Shown here: positions 47,462 through 56,215 of the stretch, in pieces
How the letters are laid out: each line of letters begins with the position of its first letter
Position numbering within the stretch: position 1 is the first letter of the stretch
DNA from: a virus
IMG/VR virus record: IMGVR_UViG_3300020732_000008
Span: 39,933-103,932 of that record
Direction: 5' to 3' (one strand)
Length of the DNA stretch: 64,000 nucleotides
Notes under the pieces: model-generated
The model's input: the letters and a program-made list of their open reading frames with translations, nothing else
Databases searched by the model: none
What the model was told of the DNA's origin: nothing
Program-made: the position numbers and the translations under genes

Positions 47462-47728
47462 ATGGCAACAAAGCGTCAAGCGATTATCTGGAAGGTAGTT
47501 CTAACCAAGAACACCAATCCAGGTGGTGCATGGTTGGCACAAGCCACATCAAGCACTATCGAAGATGGACAAACAGGCGAATACTTTGAGGCATTCTCTA
47601 ATGCATCAGCTGCAAAGCGGTGGGTTAAAGCTCAAACAGGTCGCAAAACAATCTCGTGGGTCGAGTCAGGTGAAGATGCTAAAGGTAAGCCAACAGCATT
47701 TAACGCTGGCTATGAAGTAAAGGTTTAA
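47462..47728 (+). CDS. Small hypothetical protein
   Basis: 88 residues, GGAGGC before ATG. IIWKVVLTKNTNPGGAWLAQATS, then EYFEAFSNASAAKRWVKAQTGR, an alpha/beta small fold. Its stop overlaps the next start by one base (TAATG). Confidence 0.6.
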   Translation: MATKRQAIIWKVVLTKNTNPGGAWLAQATSSTIEDGQTGEYFEAFSNASAAKRWVKAQTGRKTISWVESGEDAKGKPTAFNAGYEVKV

Positions 47729-48207
47729 TGCAGACCTTTATGCCCTATCCAGATTATGCACTTACTGCTGCAGCGCTTGATACTAAGCGACTTGGTAAAC
47801 AACGGGTAGAAGCATTCCAAATACTCCGGGTAAGGATGAACCTTACCCAGGGTTGGAGGAATCACCCTGCGGTGCTAATGTGGAAGGGATACGAAGGTTC
47901 TTTATGTAACTATGGAATAACTATGTGTGAAGAGTGGATTAGACGAGGTCATCAAGACCATCTTTTACCCCAATTCATTTATTATTCAGAATACTGGGCA
48001 CATGATAGGTTTAATCCACCATGGTGGTTAAACAACCCAACGTTTCATATGTCACATAGATCAAACCTTAAAAGAAAAGATCCTATACACTATAACTTCC
48101 AAGATGTCCCAGATGACTTGCCATACCAATGGCCAGTTATGGAAACAGAGACATTTAGGATTATAGAAAAGAAAGTAGCAAAAAGTGGAAACAAAATTAA
48201 AGTGTAA
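47728..48207 (+). CDS. Pyrimidine-dimer DNA glycosylase-like protein
   Basis: 159 residues: MQTFMPYPDYALTAAALDTKRLGKQRVEAFQIL, WRNHPAVLMWKGYEGSLCNYG, CEEWIRRGHQD. This is the MSMEG_6728/T4 endonuclease V-like family, with the conserved RLGKQR and HP...W motifs. Such enzymes cut at UV-induced thymine dimers or at apurinic sites in base excision repair. A useful gene for a phage in sunlit water. Confidence 0.85.
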   Translation: MQTFMPYPDYALTAAALDTKRLGKQRVEAFQILRVRMNLTQGWRNHPAVLMWKGYEGSLCNYGITMCEEWIRRGHQDHLLPQFIYYSEYWAHDRFNPPWWLNNPTFHMSHRSNLKRKDPIHYNFQDVPDDLPYQWPVMETETFRIIEKKVAKSGNKIKV

Positions 48208-48289
48208 TATCTGTAAAGATCAAGGCTTCATCTATTACGGAAACTCAGAAGAGTTTGATGTAGAGAAGTGTGAATGCCAAAAGGACTAG
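48185..48289 (+). CDS. 34-residue zinc-finger microprotein
   Basis: GTG start within the end of the glycosylase gene. METKLKCNICKDQGFIYYG ... VEKCECQKD has CxxC and CxC ligands. Ribosome site is weak, so translation may depend on coupling. Confidence 0.5.
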   Translation: METKLKCNICKDQGFIYYGNSEEFDVEKCECQKD

Positions 48290-48299
48290 AACAGCAATT

Positions 48300-48346
48300 A
48301 GCCCCCGTCTTAAACCCGTCTTCTCTCGGGTTTAATAGCGGGGGCT
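48300..48346. terminator. Bidirectional terminator between convergent blocks
   Basis: AGCCCCCG (48300-48307)/CGGGGGCT (48339-48346) encloses TTAAACCCG/CGGGTTTAA. A long hairpin where plus and minus blocks converge; no strong T-run. Confidence 0.7.
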
Positions 48347-48386
48347 AAATGTTTGTGTTGGGCGGGCGGTGTATTAGGACCTTAGG

Positions 48387-48521
48387 TTACTTGACATCCT
48401 CGTCATCTTCTTCGTCCCAAAGGTCATCAAAATCGTCCTCATCAAAATCGAAGTCATCATCATCAAAATCATCAAAGTCTTCGCTCTCGAAGCCGTCCTT
48501 ATCGAACTCTGCGTTTGCCAT
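48387..48521 (-). CDS. 44-residue acidic microprotein after RNR
   Basis: ATG at 48521 with AGGGG upstream, 8 bases after the reductase stop. Over half the residues are Asp or Glu, arranged as DDFDDFDDDDFDFDEDDFDD with regular Phe. Could mimic DNA or bind a basic partner. Confidence 0.65.
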   Translation of the reverse strand: MANAEFDKDGFESEDFDDFDDDDFDFDEDDFDDLWDEEDDEDVK

Positions 48522-48529
48522 AACTACCC

Positions 48530-50554
48530 CTATCCTATCTTGATTTCACACACATCGGTTGTGCAATAAGCCTCACCGCTTCCCTCTATCGCATTGCCTT
48601 GATAGATAGGAGACAGATCGATGGTCTTAATCTTACCAATATATGCCTCGTACTCTGCACGAGAGATCTCAGTGTAGGGCTGTTGAGGGTAAACGTCATT
48701 GCCTTTAGGCAAGAAACTGACGGTCTTGAGTCGGCCCTCATACATATGAAGAACTGTCCCAATATCCTTGGCTTCCTTGTCCTTATCAAAGGAAAGAGTT
48801 ACAGAAACCGAATTATCAGCCCAATACTGCTGGGCTAGTGCTGCCAGGTTGGCCTTCTCAAAGATAGAGACTTCCTGCTCTGGGCGTACAGCCACAGATT
48901 TAACCGGGAAGTAGACAACGGCGGTATTCTCAGGATCAGTTACAGAATCCTCTACCTTGTACTTTGCTGCCTTAAACAACTTAAGCATAGGATCAGACTT
49001 AGCAAAGCGAATAGAGCGAAGAATGTACTCTCCACCGATAGGCCAGTGAACTCCAGGAGTCTCACCAGCTAGAATCGATACTGTGCCGGAAGGCTTAATT
49101 GAGGTGGTCTTAATAGACTCACGTACACATAGCCATTCTGAGTAAATGTGATCCCACTTCTGGACCTCGCTGTAACCGGCATCTAACCATTCACGTAACT
49201 TGGGTAGTCCTTTGGTATCAGCAAAGGCAGCCAACCCAGATACAGAACAACCAATACGACGATTACGCTGCATGATGGCGTTGGTTTGAGGCCAATGGGT
49301 AGGAATGAGGGTTACAGTCTTGGCATACAAATAGGCAAACTTAAGAGTACGAAGGTAATCCTTCAGGTCTGTGTGACGATTGATGTACGTTTCAACAAGG
49401 GTACAACATTCGTATGATTCTAGGGTCTGCTCTGCACAAGGGTTGTAGCCGGCAGCTCTATAGTCTTTGTTGTTGACCGGATCATTTAGACGTCCGTACT
49501 TACGAGATACATCTAGCCAGATAAAGCCAGGCTCACCATTTAGGGCAATAGCCTCTGTAAATGGAGAGTAATCCATACCTACAGTCGCTTCGATAGAGTT
49601 ATTAGACATCCATCCCCAACCAGAGTTCTCACCCGTTGGGTCGTAGGCATTGCGCTCTGGGAATACAGAGGAATTCTTTAAATTAAAGAAGTCTTTATCA
49701 TCTGGTTGTCCCATAGCCAGCTCAGCTGAACGACGGACGTTTCCAGAAACGACACATACGCCGATTAGGTTAGCTACGTCTACGATGTCCTTTGTAGTGA
49801 GCTTATCCCCGGCACGACCTGAGAAGATCTTACTAATATTCTTATGAAGCTTTTCTAGTGGTGCAGATCCCGCTGCTGTTCCTCCGAACGTTTTGATTGG
49901 AGTGCCCGCTGGACGGATCGCTTCGTAGCTAAATAGTGGTACTTCCGAATCTGGTCGGAGGTAAGCATTGATGAGGAGTTGGACGGATTCGACCCATCCT
50001 TCTCGGCTGTCTGGGATGCTGTGTTCATAAGATCCTTTTGGTTCATAGATAGTGAAATCCTTACTTGCTCCTTTAGTATCAAATCCCACACCTACTCCCA
50101 ACATTGAGGCTTCCATAAGGAAGACAAATGGAGAGGCTGGATCGATCCTGCTCATATCTGACGTGCTGACAAACGCACAGTTCTGCAACGCTGCAGAGTT
50201 CTTCTGTTCCATAACGAAAGGAGTACCCATCATCCAGAGACCACGTCCTGGTGGGGTCCACTTAAGGTTGAACATTCGGTCAAATGCTTCTTGGGCAGAT
50301 GACTGGGCTTGCTGACCGTTCCATGGGAGACGGTTGTCTTTACAGTGATCCTTCTCGATGGAATACATGCCCTCGATGACTCGTTTGCAAACGTCTGCCC
50401 AGGTCTCTTTATTCCCGTCTTCCTTAATACGGCTGTAGGTACGCATAAAAGTAATCTCACCCACCGAGTTGCCACCGGCATCCGTATAACCCCAAGGTAC
50501 TGGCTTGCCCTTATAAGAATTTAGAAAATCTTCATTTAGACGAAAAGAAAACAC
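48530..50554 (-). CDS. nrdJ: Adenosylcobalamin-dependent ribonucleotide reductase (class II)
   Basis: 674 residues, monomeric RTPR type. LQNCAFVST (Cys126) and NPCAEQTLESYECC (Cys373 region) are the paired and radical-site cysteines; TTSIKPSGTVSILAGETPGVHW is a family signature; the C-terminal AYCTTDVC carries the redox-shuttle cysteines. It reduces ribonucleoside triphosphates to dNTPs for phage DNA synthesis, needs B12 and works without oxygen. First in its unit, with an acidic microprotein behind it. Confidence 0.93.
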   Translation of the reverse strand: MFSFRLNEDFLNSYKGKPVPWGYTDAGGNSVGEITFMRTYSRIKEDGNKETWADVCKRVIEGMYSIEKDHCKDNRLPWNGQQAQSSAQEAFDRMFNLKWTPPGRGLWMMGTPFVMEQKNSAALQNCAFVSTSDMSRIDPASPFVFLMEASMLGVGVGFDTKGASKDFTIYEPKGSYEHSIPDSREGWVESVQLLINAYLRPDSEVPLFSYEAIRPAGTPIKTFGGTAAGSAPLEKLHKNISKIFSGRAGDKLTTKDIVDVANLIGVCVVSGNVRRSAELAMGQPDDKDFFNLKNSSVFPERNAYDPTGENSGWGWMSNNSIEATVGMDYSPFTEAIALNGEPGFIWLDVSRKYGRLNDPVNNKDYRAAGYNPCAEQTLESYECCTLVETYINRHTDLKDYLRTLKFAYLYAKTVTLIPTHWPQTNAIMQRNRRIGCSVSGLAAFADTKGLPKLREWLDAGYSEVQKWDHIYSEWLCVRESIKTTSIKPSGTVSILAGETPGVHWPIGGEYILRSIRFAKSDPMLKLFKAAKYKVEDSVTDPENTAVVYFPVKSVAVRPEQEVSIFEKANLAALAQQYWADNSVSVTLSFDKDKEAKDIGTVLHMYEGRLKTVSFLPKGNDVYPQQPYTEISRAEYEAYIGKIKTIDLSPIYQGNAIEGSGEAYCTTDVCEIKIG

Positions 50555-50603
50555 GTAGACCCCATTTCATGTATTTATTGACTGTTATCAGGTATAGCTA
50601 AGA

Positions 50604-52067
50604 TTAAAGATCTAATCCCTCTTGGATTATCTTAGTGGTTTGATCCTCATCAAGTCCACCGTTAGGAAGCTCCCTGAGGGTGTTAGCTTTATCACCAAAG
50701 AGGGCGGACATTACACCGCCGGAGGTTTGACGCTCTACTGTCATGCGTACGAACTCCTTATTCTCTTCAAGTTCCTTCATCTTAGCAACAACTTTAAAGA
50801 GTCTGTCAATCTCTTTTGATGTGTTAGGATCCGGATAACCACCGTTCAATTCTTCGGTAAAACGTGCAAAAGCCACTCTTTGGCCCTGCATTTCGATAAC
50901 TGCGTTCAATAAACCCTTAAGTTGGTCTTTAGTCTTGACCTCAATTGGGATATTAAATGAGCAGCTGTTATCAGGTTTAAATGCTGGGCAATTGCCCGAT
51001 ACAAAGCAGGTATTGCATTGACGCAAGGAGTTGGAATTGCTTCCAATGACGTTAACATCCTTTATAACATCGTTGCCAAAGTCATCTTTTTCAATAATCT
51101 TCTTGGAAGATACCGAGAAAACGGGCAGATTTACGACCTCATTTGAGTCACGTACGGTTAAATTATTCCGCACTTGAGTAGGCCTGTTATCAACTTCTCT
51201 ACCCTCTGTTTCCGAGTATCCCGGGTCATCTATACCACCACTGTTATCAGCTAACTTCAACTGTTCTCTCCTTGTTAGGTGTTCTTCCAGCTTCAGATAG
51301 GAATAGATGGCGAGCTTTGTTACCTCGTTGGCATCATCAGCCATTATCTTGTCAAAGTCTAATCCGGCCTGTTCAACGACGCCCTTATAACGTGGGCGGG
51401 CCTCATCCTTCATCTTTGCCTGATAACGCACAAGCTTGGTTCCATCCCAAACCACAGTTTCTCCACGCATCATCGGTGAGACCCAAGCAAGGCTGCTGGC
51501 GGTCTGTACAGGGACGTTACGGAGGTTGGAAGGGTTGGCACACGCAATGCCATGAAAAGTGGTCCCATGAGCGCTCTGAAGGCTTCTTACACGGGCAGCT
51601 AGAGTTACGTCCTGATCGATTGTGCGTCCCAAGATCCCCACGTGTGGGTACTTCTGGGCAAGCTTCATAAGCTCTGGGTAGCCCTTATGCCAGATAGGGA
51701 GAAAGCGGTCAACCCCGAACTCTTCCCAGAAGAGCTCTCGTTGTTTATCCACAAACTCAGGGTCAATGACATCCAATTCTGATGCCATAAAAATATTAGA
51801 TTCGTTTAATGCGACCCAGTCCTGGTAGTCAGCGGCGTAATCCTCTAGATCCAGGGCAGATAGCTTTGCTTCACGTGCCTGGGTTCCGCCCCCGTCCACG
51901 AATACACGGACGTCGTCAGGGTACTTCTCCTCTAAAAGGTAGTCCTTAGTTACCGGCAAGCCCCGCTTAGCTAGGCGCCAGTAATTTACACCAATATTCT
52001 TGACACCAGCTTCTATAAGAATATTCCTATGGCTGGGGACTTCTCCCCCAAGAAATACGATCTCCAA
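50604..52067 (-). CDS. TGT/DpdA-like TIM-barrel protein with Cys-rich C-terminus
   Basis: 487 residues. Residues 1-230 follow the layout of tRNA-guanine transglycosylase paralogues: VFVDGGGTQARE, NIFMASELDVIDPEFVDKQRELF, FLPIWHKGYPELMKLAQKYPHVGILG, FHGIACANPSNLRNVPVQTASSLAW. The catalytic-looking 'VDS' stretch of DpdA is replaced by TASS. The C-terminal half has CNTCFVSGNCPAFKPDNSC (four Cys) and a helical end. May act in base exchange or have lost catalysis; no deazaguanine synthesis genes are seen here. Confidence 0.55.
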   Translation of the reverse strand: MEIVFLGGEVPSHRNILIEAGVKNIGVNYWRLAKRGLPVTKDYLLEEKYPDDVRVFVDGGGTQAREAKLSALDLEDYAADYQDWVALNESNIFMASELDVIDPEFVDKQRELFWEEFGVDRFLPIWHKGYPELMKLAQKYPHVGILGRTIDQDVTLAARVRSLQSAHGTTFHGIACANPSNLRNVPVQTASSLAWVSPMMRGETVVWDGTKLVRYQAKMKDEARPRYKGVVEQAGLDFDKIMADDANEVTKLAIYSYLKLEEHLTRREQLKLADNSGGIDDPGYSETEGREVDNRPTQVRNNLTVRDSNEVVNLPVFSVSSKKIIEKDDFGNDVIKDVNVIGSNSNSLRQCNTCFVSGNCPAFKPDNSCSFNIPIEVKTKDQLKGLLNAVIEMQGQRVAFARFTEELNGGYPDPNTSKEIDRLFKVVAKMKELEENKEFVRMTVERQTSGGVMSALFGDKANTLRELPNGGLDEDQTTKIIQEGLDL

Positions 52068-52068
52068 G

Positions 52069-52530
52069 TTATTCCCACCTGTCTAATGGTCCGTCTAGTA
52101 TGATTTTTGCTACTAACTTCTTTTGTGCGTCAATCTCATTCTGGATTTCACTCCAAGGTTTAATTCCTCGCTTTGTTCTTACGAACTTTGGGGAGGTAAA
52201 CAGGAGGGCAGGTATGCCTATGGCAATCGCCGCCTTACAGCGGTCAACGTCTGGGTCTACAAGCCAATCTACACGTCCCTGGGCTTGAAGGAGCTTTAGA
52301 TGGCGTATCTTGAGGTCTTCACCCTCAAAAGCTGAATTATTACTGAGAATGTCCCCCCAGTTAGTAAGAAGATTATTACGAAGAAAGTTTTCAGCTTCTT
52401 CACGTGTTCCGTCAGTAGACAGCACAACACGGGTCGTTGCGGAGAAAGTGCGATAGAGCTTTAAGCCCTGTTGAATTGGATCACCATTCTCAGTTCTTAA
52501 AACCCCATCCATTGAGATGAGGACGGTCAT
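52069..52530 (-). CDS. HAD-like protein with altered nucleophile
   Basis: 153 residues. VLISMDGVLRTENGDPIQQG matches HAD motif I, where DxD is usual; the first Asp (nucleophile) is Ser here. RVVLSTDGTREEAENFL is motif II, VDWLVDPDVDRCKAAIAIGIPALLF motif IV-like. So it keeps the fold but may not be a phosphatase. Adjacent to TGT-like and nucleotidyltransferase genes with 1-2 base spacing, suggesting one pathway. Confidence 0.7.
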   Translation of the reverse strand: MTVLISMDGVLRTENGDPIQQGLKLYRTFSATTRVVLSTDGTREEAENFLRNNLLTNWGDILSNNSAFEGEDLKIRHLKLLQAQGRVDWLVDPDVDRCKAAIAIGIPALLFTSPKFVRTKRGIKPWSEIQNEIDAQKKLVAKIILDGPLDRWE

Positions 52531-53438
52531 TATGCCTTCTTTGTTGCTGCTCTACGGATTAGTGTCTCAGTGTCAGGAAGGTTTACTCCGTATGTAGAGA
52601 GCTCTGCTTCCTTCTTCATTTCGTCTTTATATTCTTTTATTTCTTTAAGAGCATGCACAGCACCTGAGCGCTTACCTGCTTGCCAACGATAATTATTGAA
52701 ATCTGCGTATCCTGCGCCTACTTGACTAAAGGCTAGTTTGCGTCCCCCATGAATATCATCATAGAATGCAACAGCTTGGTCAACAACCAAGGCTAACTTA
52801 CGCTCGGCGTTAAGACGATAAGCATTGTTAGAAGCGCCGTGTAATTCTCGTAGTGCTTGGGAGTAACGATTCAGTAGCTCAACTGCCGTTTCGTAGTCCC
52901 TATCTACCTTTTGTTCCCACGCACGTGTATAAGGAATAGAGGGTGTGATGTCAGGTTCTACGACCCAACTGTCGGTGTCCAGGCTGTAAGCAGCATATGG
53001 ATTTAGGTCCCGAATATCAGATTGGGGATTGACATAGTAGGTTAATTCAAACCCATGCCAGCGCTTAGTCGCTGGCATGATGTCAGCGTTAAAGTCCTCA
53101 TTAAACATGTGGGCGATCTCTTCATTAGAAAGACCCATATATTCGGTGTTATATTTTCTAAAAGACATGTAATCAATACCAACTAGGCAGTCAAGATCAC
53201 CCGGATCACGTGAGGCCGACCATTGGTATGAGATGCCAGAGCCTGCTAACCACATCTTGGTCCAACGCTCTGGGCTTACGTATCTCTTTGCAAGATACGT
53301 CATAAGAATTCGCATAATGCCGTTACGTACGGCTGGACGTAGCTGATTACCCATAAATAAACGGGCATCCAAATGGGTTTCAGGCGTGCTGAAATAGGAC
53401 GTGTCGCTTGGTTCGATGCGTACCTCTGAGAATCCCAT
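52530..53438 (-). CDS. Nucleotidyltransferase-fold protein
   Basis: 302 residues. WLAGSGISYQWSASRDPGDLDCLVG near 68-92 has the GS...DxD signature of the pol-beta-like nucleotidyltransferase fold, and a later D (TPSIPY region) may complete the site. The C-terminal half is helical. It may add nucleotides to RNA or a small molecule; tRNA end repair is a possibility. Overlaps the HAD-like start by one base. Confidence 0.7.
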   Translation of the reverse strand: MGFSEVRIEPSDTSYFSTPETHLDARLFMGNQLRPAVRNGIMRILMTYLAKRYVSPERWTKMWLAGSGISYQWSASRDPGDLDCLVGIDYMSFRKYNTEYMGLSNEEIAHMFNEDFNADIMPATKRWHGFELTYYVNPQSDIRDLNPYAAYSLDTDSWVVEPDITPSIPYTRAWEQKVDRDYETAVELLNRYSQALRELHGASNNAYRLNAERKLALVVDQAVAFYDDIHGGRKLAFSQVGAGYADFNNYRWQAGKRSGAVHALKEIKEYKDEMKKEAELSTYGVNLPDTETLIRRAATKKA

Positions 53439-53488
53439 GTTCCTATTTTCCGTCTATTGAAGGTGTATGTCTGCGTAAATACAAAGTG

Positions 53489-53521
53489 AAAGGGGTAGAC
53501 CTTAAAAGATCTACCCCCTTT
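53489..53521 (-). terminator. Terminator after 53540 gene
   Basis: On the minus strand AAAGGGGGTAGA and TCTACCCCTTT form a hairpin of about 9-11 bp, then CACTTTGT. Confidence 0.7.
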
Positions 53522-53539
53522 AGCTAACAATGCTCCAGA

Positions 53540-53866
53540 TTATGAAGTAGGTGAGTCAGTCGCACCGGATTCTGGAGGTGTAGCTACCGCATTCAACTTC
53601 ATTGCTGTGTATTCAGCGGCAGCCTGTGCAGCAAGATCAAATACGATCTCTTGTGCATAGCGGCGTACCTCAATTAGAGTTGCGTCACGGTTTGTTGAAA
53701 CGTTTGTAAGTGCAGCAGCGCTGCGCTCAATGTACATGTTTCCTTCAACGTCAACAAGAACTACAAAGCCGTAGTTAATCTGTGGACCTTCTGGCTTTGG
53801 CTGCTGATCATCGGTAGTTCCATCAGCATTAACGATTGTTGCATCGCTTACATTTTCTTCTGTCAT
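53540..53866 (-). CDS. Hypothetical small protein
   Basis: 108 residues. Acidic, Thr/Pro-rich ends flank an ordered core (INYGFVVLVDVEGNMYIERS; VRRYAQEIVFDLAAQAAAEYTAMKL). Not recognised. Ends its own unit at a terminator. Confidence 0.65.
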   Translation of the reverse strand: MTEENVSDATIVNADGTTDDQQPKPEGPQINYGFVVLVDVEGNMYIERSAAALTNVSTNRDATLIEVRRYAQEIVFDLAAQAAAEYTAMKLNAVATPPESGATDSPTS

Positions 53867-53875
53867 TTTTTATTC

Positions 53876-54448
53876 CTATTCATATAGTCCGGACTGTTCT
53901 CGTGCCTTTGTTACCATGAACGTCTTTGCTGGGCAGAAGTCGCAGAGAAAGGTATAAGTCGTTGGTGTCAAAGACAACCCCAACTCTTTTCTATCAGCTG
54001 CAGTCTTTGGTATCAGCTTTTTATTAGCTGCTTTCCAATCTGGACAACGACCCTTAGGGCGTAGATGTTCAGAGAAACACTTCATGGCGTCATCATAAAA
54101 GATGGCCTTAGTTAGGTAGTAATCAGGGTCGATATCAGCGAGACCTCCACCAACACGAGTACGAAGATTCTTAATGATCTCTTTACGTACTTTCTCCTGC
54201 GACCATAGCTTTACACCAATGTCGGATAGGAAACCGTTGTGTGGAATACCGGCACTCTCATGCTTTTCAATCATGATTTGCAGTAGGTGATCATCATCGG
54301 GATGTCCCTTAAAATCAGGGAGCTCTTCGATTGTGTCACAGTTATAGCAATACAGTAGACGGATCTTAGGACCTTCGTCCTTAATCTGTACGTACTCTCC
54401 ACCCGCATCTGCAGGGGTGCCGCCTTGCCCTAGGATTGGAATACTCAT
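53876..54448 (-). CDS. Zinc-binding hypothetical protein
   Basis: 190 residues. LLYCYNCDTIEELPDF and FLCDFCPAKTFM supply two CxxC pairs at opposite ends, so one zinc may join N- and C-termini. The middle is helical with KCFSEHLRPKGRCPDW. The pattern occurs in actinophage proteins of unknown function as I recall. Confidence 0.7.
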   Translation of the reverse strand: MSIPILGQGGTPADAGGEYVQIKDEGPKIRLLYCYNCDTIEELPDFKGHPDDDHLLQIMIEKHESAGIPHNGFLSDIGVKLWSQEKVRKEIIKNLRTRVGGGLADIDPDYYLTKAIFYDDAMKCFSEHLRPKGRCPDWKAANKKLIPKTAADRKELGLSLTPTTYTFLCDFCPAKTFMVTKAREQSGLYE

Positions 54449-54462
54449 AGGGATATCCTACC

Positions 54463-55551
54463 CTACTTTTTATCAGGCCTTGGCGGTGGGAGCATAGCTC
54501 CGGTCTCAAAGATGCTGCGACGATTAGGAGGGGCAGCGACGCCCAGCTCTCCGGTGGCACGGGTTTGTACCTGAGCAGGACCCACTGTGGGTAGATCTAC
54601 GACCGTAAACTCACGGCCATTAACAATTCTCTTTGTGCCCTTTGGCTTTTTAGGGGCTGCTGGAGCAGCAGCAGCTGCACCTTCAGTTACTGGGCTTTCT
54701 TCTTTCTTACGAGCAGCTGAAGCAGCTAAACGAGCAGCTGAGCCATAGTTACGCTCTACAGAGGTGTCCTTGTTACGTTCTGATACATCTGGACGTACGG
54801 TTACACGAGTTCCAAGTGGTTCTCTAGAGAACGGAGTATCTGAAAGATCATCTACGCCCTGTGTACGGACGTTTTGCGTAGCAGGTCCTGATCTACGAAC
54901 CTCATTCTTACGAATACTTGCCTGTGCTTTACGAGTGTTGGATCTAAACTTTTTTGTATCCAGGTTACCGCTTTCATCAAGAGAGCGAAGTAGAAGTTTA
55001 TGAGCCCTGGTTAGGCTTTCCCCGTTAGCTTGACGAGCCTTAGCATTGTCTACAAGCTTATTTACATTCTGCTCATGTTCTGCAAGATTCCCAGTATTTT
55101 CTGTGGGGATAACTCTTTGAGCAATTCTATTTACTTCTTTCTTACGTCCAGCAGTCTTTCCCTGAACTGTAAGGCGTCCAACGTTATCAGTTTGACCATT
55201 TTCAAGCTTGATAATCTCTGCATCACGTCGTCCTGCGATTGGTTCTGCAGCAAAACCGGGACGGGTCTCTGCTTCACTCTCGATCTTATAACCAGCATAA
55301 GACACAGGTGTTGTAACTGCGGTTTCACGTGACAGGCGGGCTTTATCTTCTAATGCTTTTACTGCGGCCGCATGGTGGGTAGCACACAGTGGTACACGTT
55401 TAATTTCAGACTCTTCTTGCTGACCACCGCCAACTTGTGCAATGTAATGAGTCGCTGGCTTTGAACAGTTGCCGGATTTACATGCTAAGCCCGTACCGAC
55501 ATGACCACTGCCGACAGGTTTTTGGGTCCATGGGGATTTTTTCTTACTCAT
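54463..55551 (-). CDS. Long basic low-complexity protein
   Basis: 362 residues, Arg/Lys/Ala/Thr-rich and largely disordered. The N-terminus has CKSGNCSKPATHYIAQV and VPLCATHHAAAV, a likely zinc site. A Pro/Ala stretch (AAAAPAAPKKPKG) precedes the end. Composition parallels the 31517-33016 product; probably virion-internal or DNA-binding. Not recognised. Confidence 0.6.
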   Translation of the reverse strand: MSKKKSPWTQKPVGSGHVGTGLACKSGNCSKPATHYIAQVGGGQQEESEIKRVPLCATHHAAAVKALEDKARLSRETAVTTPVSYAGYKIESEAETRPGFAAEPIAGRRDAEIIKLENGQTDNVGRLTVQGKTAGRKKEVNRIAQRVIPTENTGNLAEHEQNVNKLVDNAKARQANGESLTRAHKLLLRSLDESGNLDTKKFRSNTRKAQASIRKNEVRRSGPATQNVRTQGVDDLSDTPFSREPLGTRVTVRPDVSERNKDTSVERNYGSAARLAASAARKKEESPVTEGAAAAAPAAPKKPKGTKRIVNGREFTVVDLPTVGPAQVQTRATGELGVAAPPNRRSIFETGAMLPPPRPDKK

Positions 55552-55739
55552 GCTTTATACCCGTTGGTCCCTCTCATGCGGTTACGGCTATCTCCAATGA
55601 AAGGCACATCTGGAGGCAGCGAGGCTCTGAACTCAGACAATCTCTGAATCTCGTTCTTTGTTTTCTCAAAGCTAGCACGTTGTCTAGCTGCGTTCTCCGG
55701 TGATGGCCTACTTAACTTGCCACGACGTATCGGATCCAT
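55548..55739 (-). CDS. Small basic protein
   Basis: 63 residues, basic (MDPIRRGKLSRPSPENAARQRASFEK), overlapping the next gene by 4 bases. Unknown role; one of a run of basic virion-like small proteins. Confidence 0.6.
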   Translation of the reverse strand: MDPIRRGKLSRPSPENAARQRASFEKTKNEIQRLSEFRASLPPDVPFIGDSRNRMRGTNGYKA

Positions 55740-55748
55740 GGTTCTACC

Positions 55749-56021
55749 TTATTCGGTAGCACCCATCTTGTCGTAGTAGTCATTGCGTCCACGAGAACGG
55801 AGAGGAGTTGCACCGGTTGACATAGGCTCAACCTTTACAGGAGCCTCTTTATCAATAAAGTCATAGTTCATGTAAGGATTAAGAGCTGCACGGTTAGCCT
55901 TAACAATCTCTTCACCCATACCAGGATCTACCTCAGTATTAGGACGTACCTTACGATACTTTCCATCTGTTGTTCCTTCAGCCAATGAAGCTGTTAGTGA
56001 ACGGGAGTTATTCTGTGTCAT
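55749..56021 (-). CDS. Small hypothetical protein
   Basis: 90 residues: RSLTASLAEGTTDGKYRKVRPN, NPYMNYDFIDKEAPVKVEPM, RSRGRNDYYDKMG. Polar, probably extended; resembles virion-internal peptides. Overlaps its upstream neighbour by one base. Confidence 0.6.
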   Translation of the reverse strand: MTQNNSRSLTASLAEGTTDGKYRKVRPNTEVDPGMGEEIVKANRAALNPYMNYDFIDKEAPVKVEPMSTGATPLRSRGRNDYYDKMGATE

Positions 56022-56215
56022 TAGTTGTCCATACCTTTGTTCGAAGCTACATGTTTAATATCATTAACGGCAGCAACTTCTGCAGCCTTCTTATGTGGTG
56101 CTAAAGCTTCCATAGCTGATTTGTGCTCTTTGACTGACGCCTCTGTGGCACGGAAAGCTTTTCTAGATTGACGCTTAGAGCTACTTGGCTTTAACACTCT
56201 TTTTAACCTTTCCAT
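56021..56215 (-). CDS. Small basic protein
   Basis: 64 residues if the ATG at 56215 is used; an upstream GTG at 56266 is possible but overlaps the previous gene more. Basic start (MERLKRVLKPSSSKRQSRKAFR) and helical end. Unknown. Confidence 0.55.
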   Translation of the reverse strand: MERLKRVLKPSSSKRQSRKAFRATEASVKEHKSAMEALAPHKKAAEVAAVNDIKHVASNKGMDN

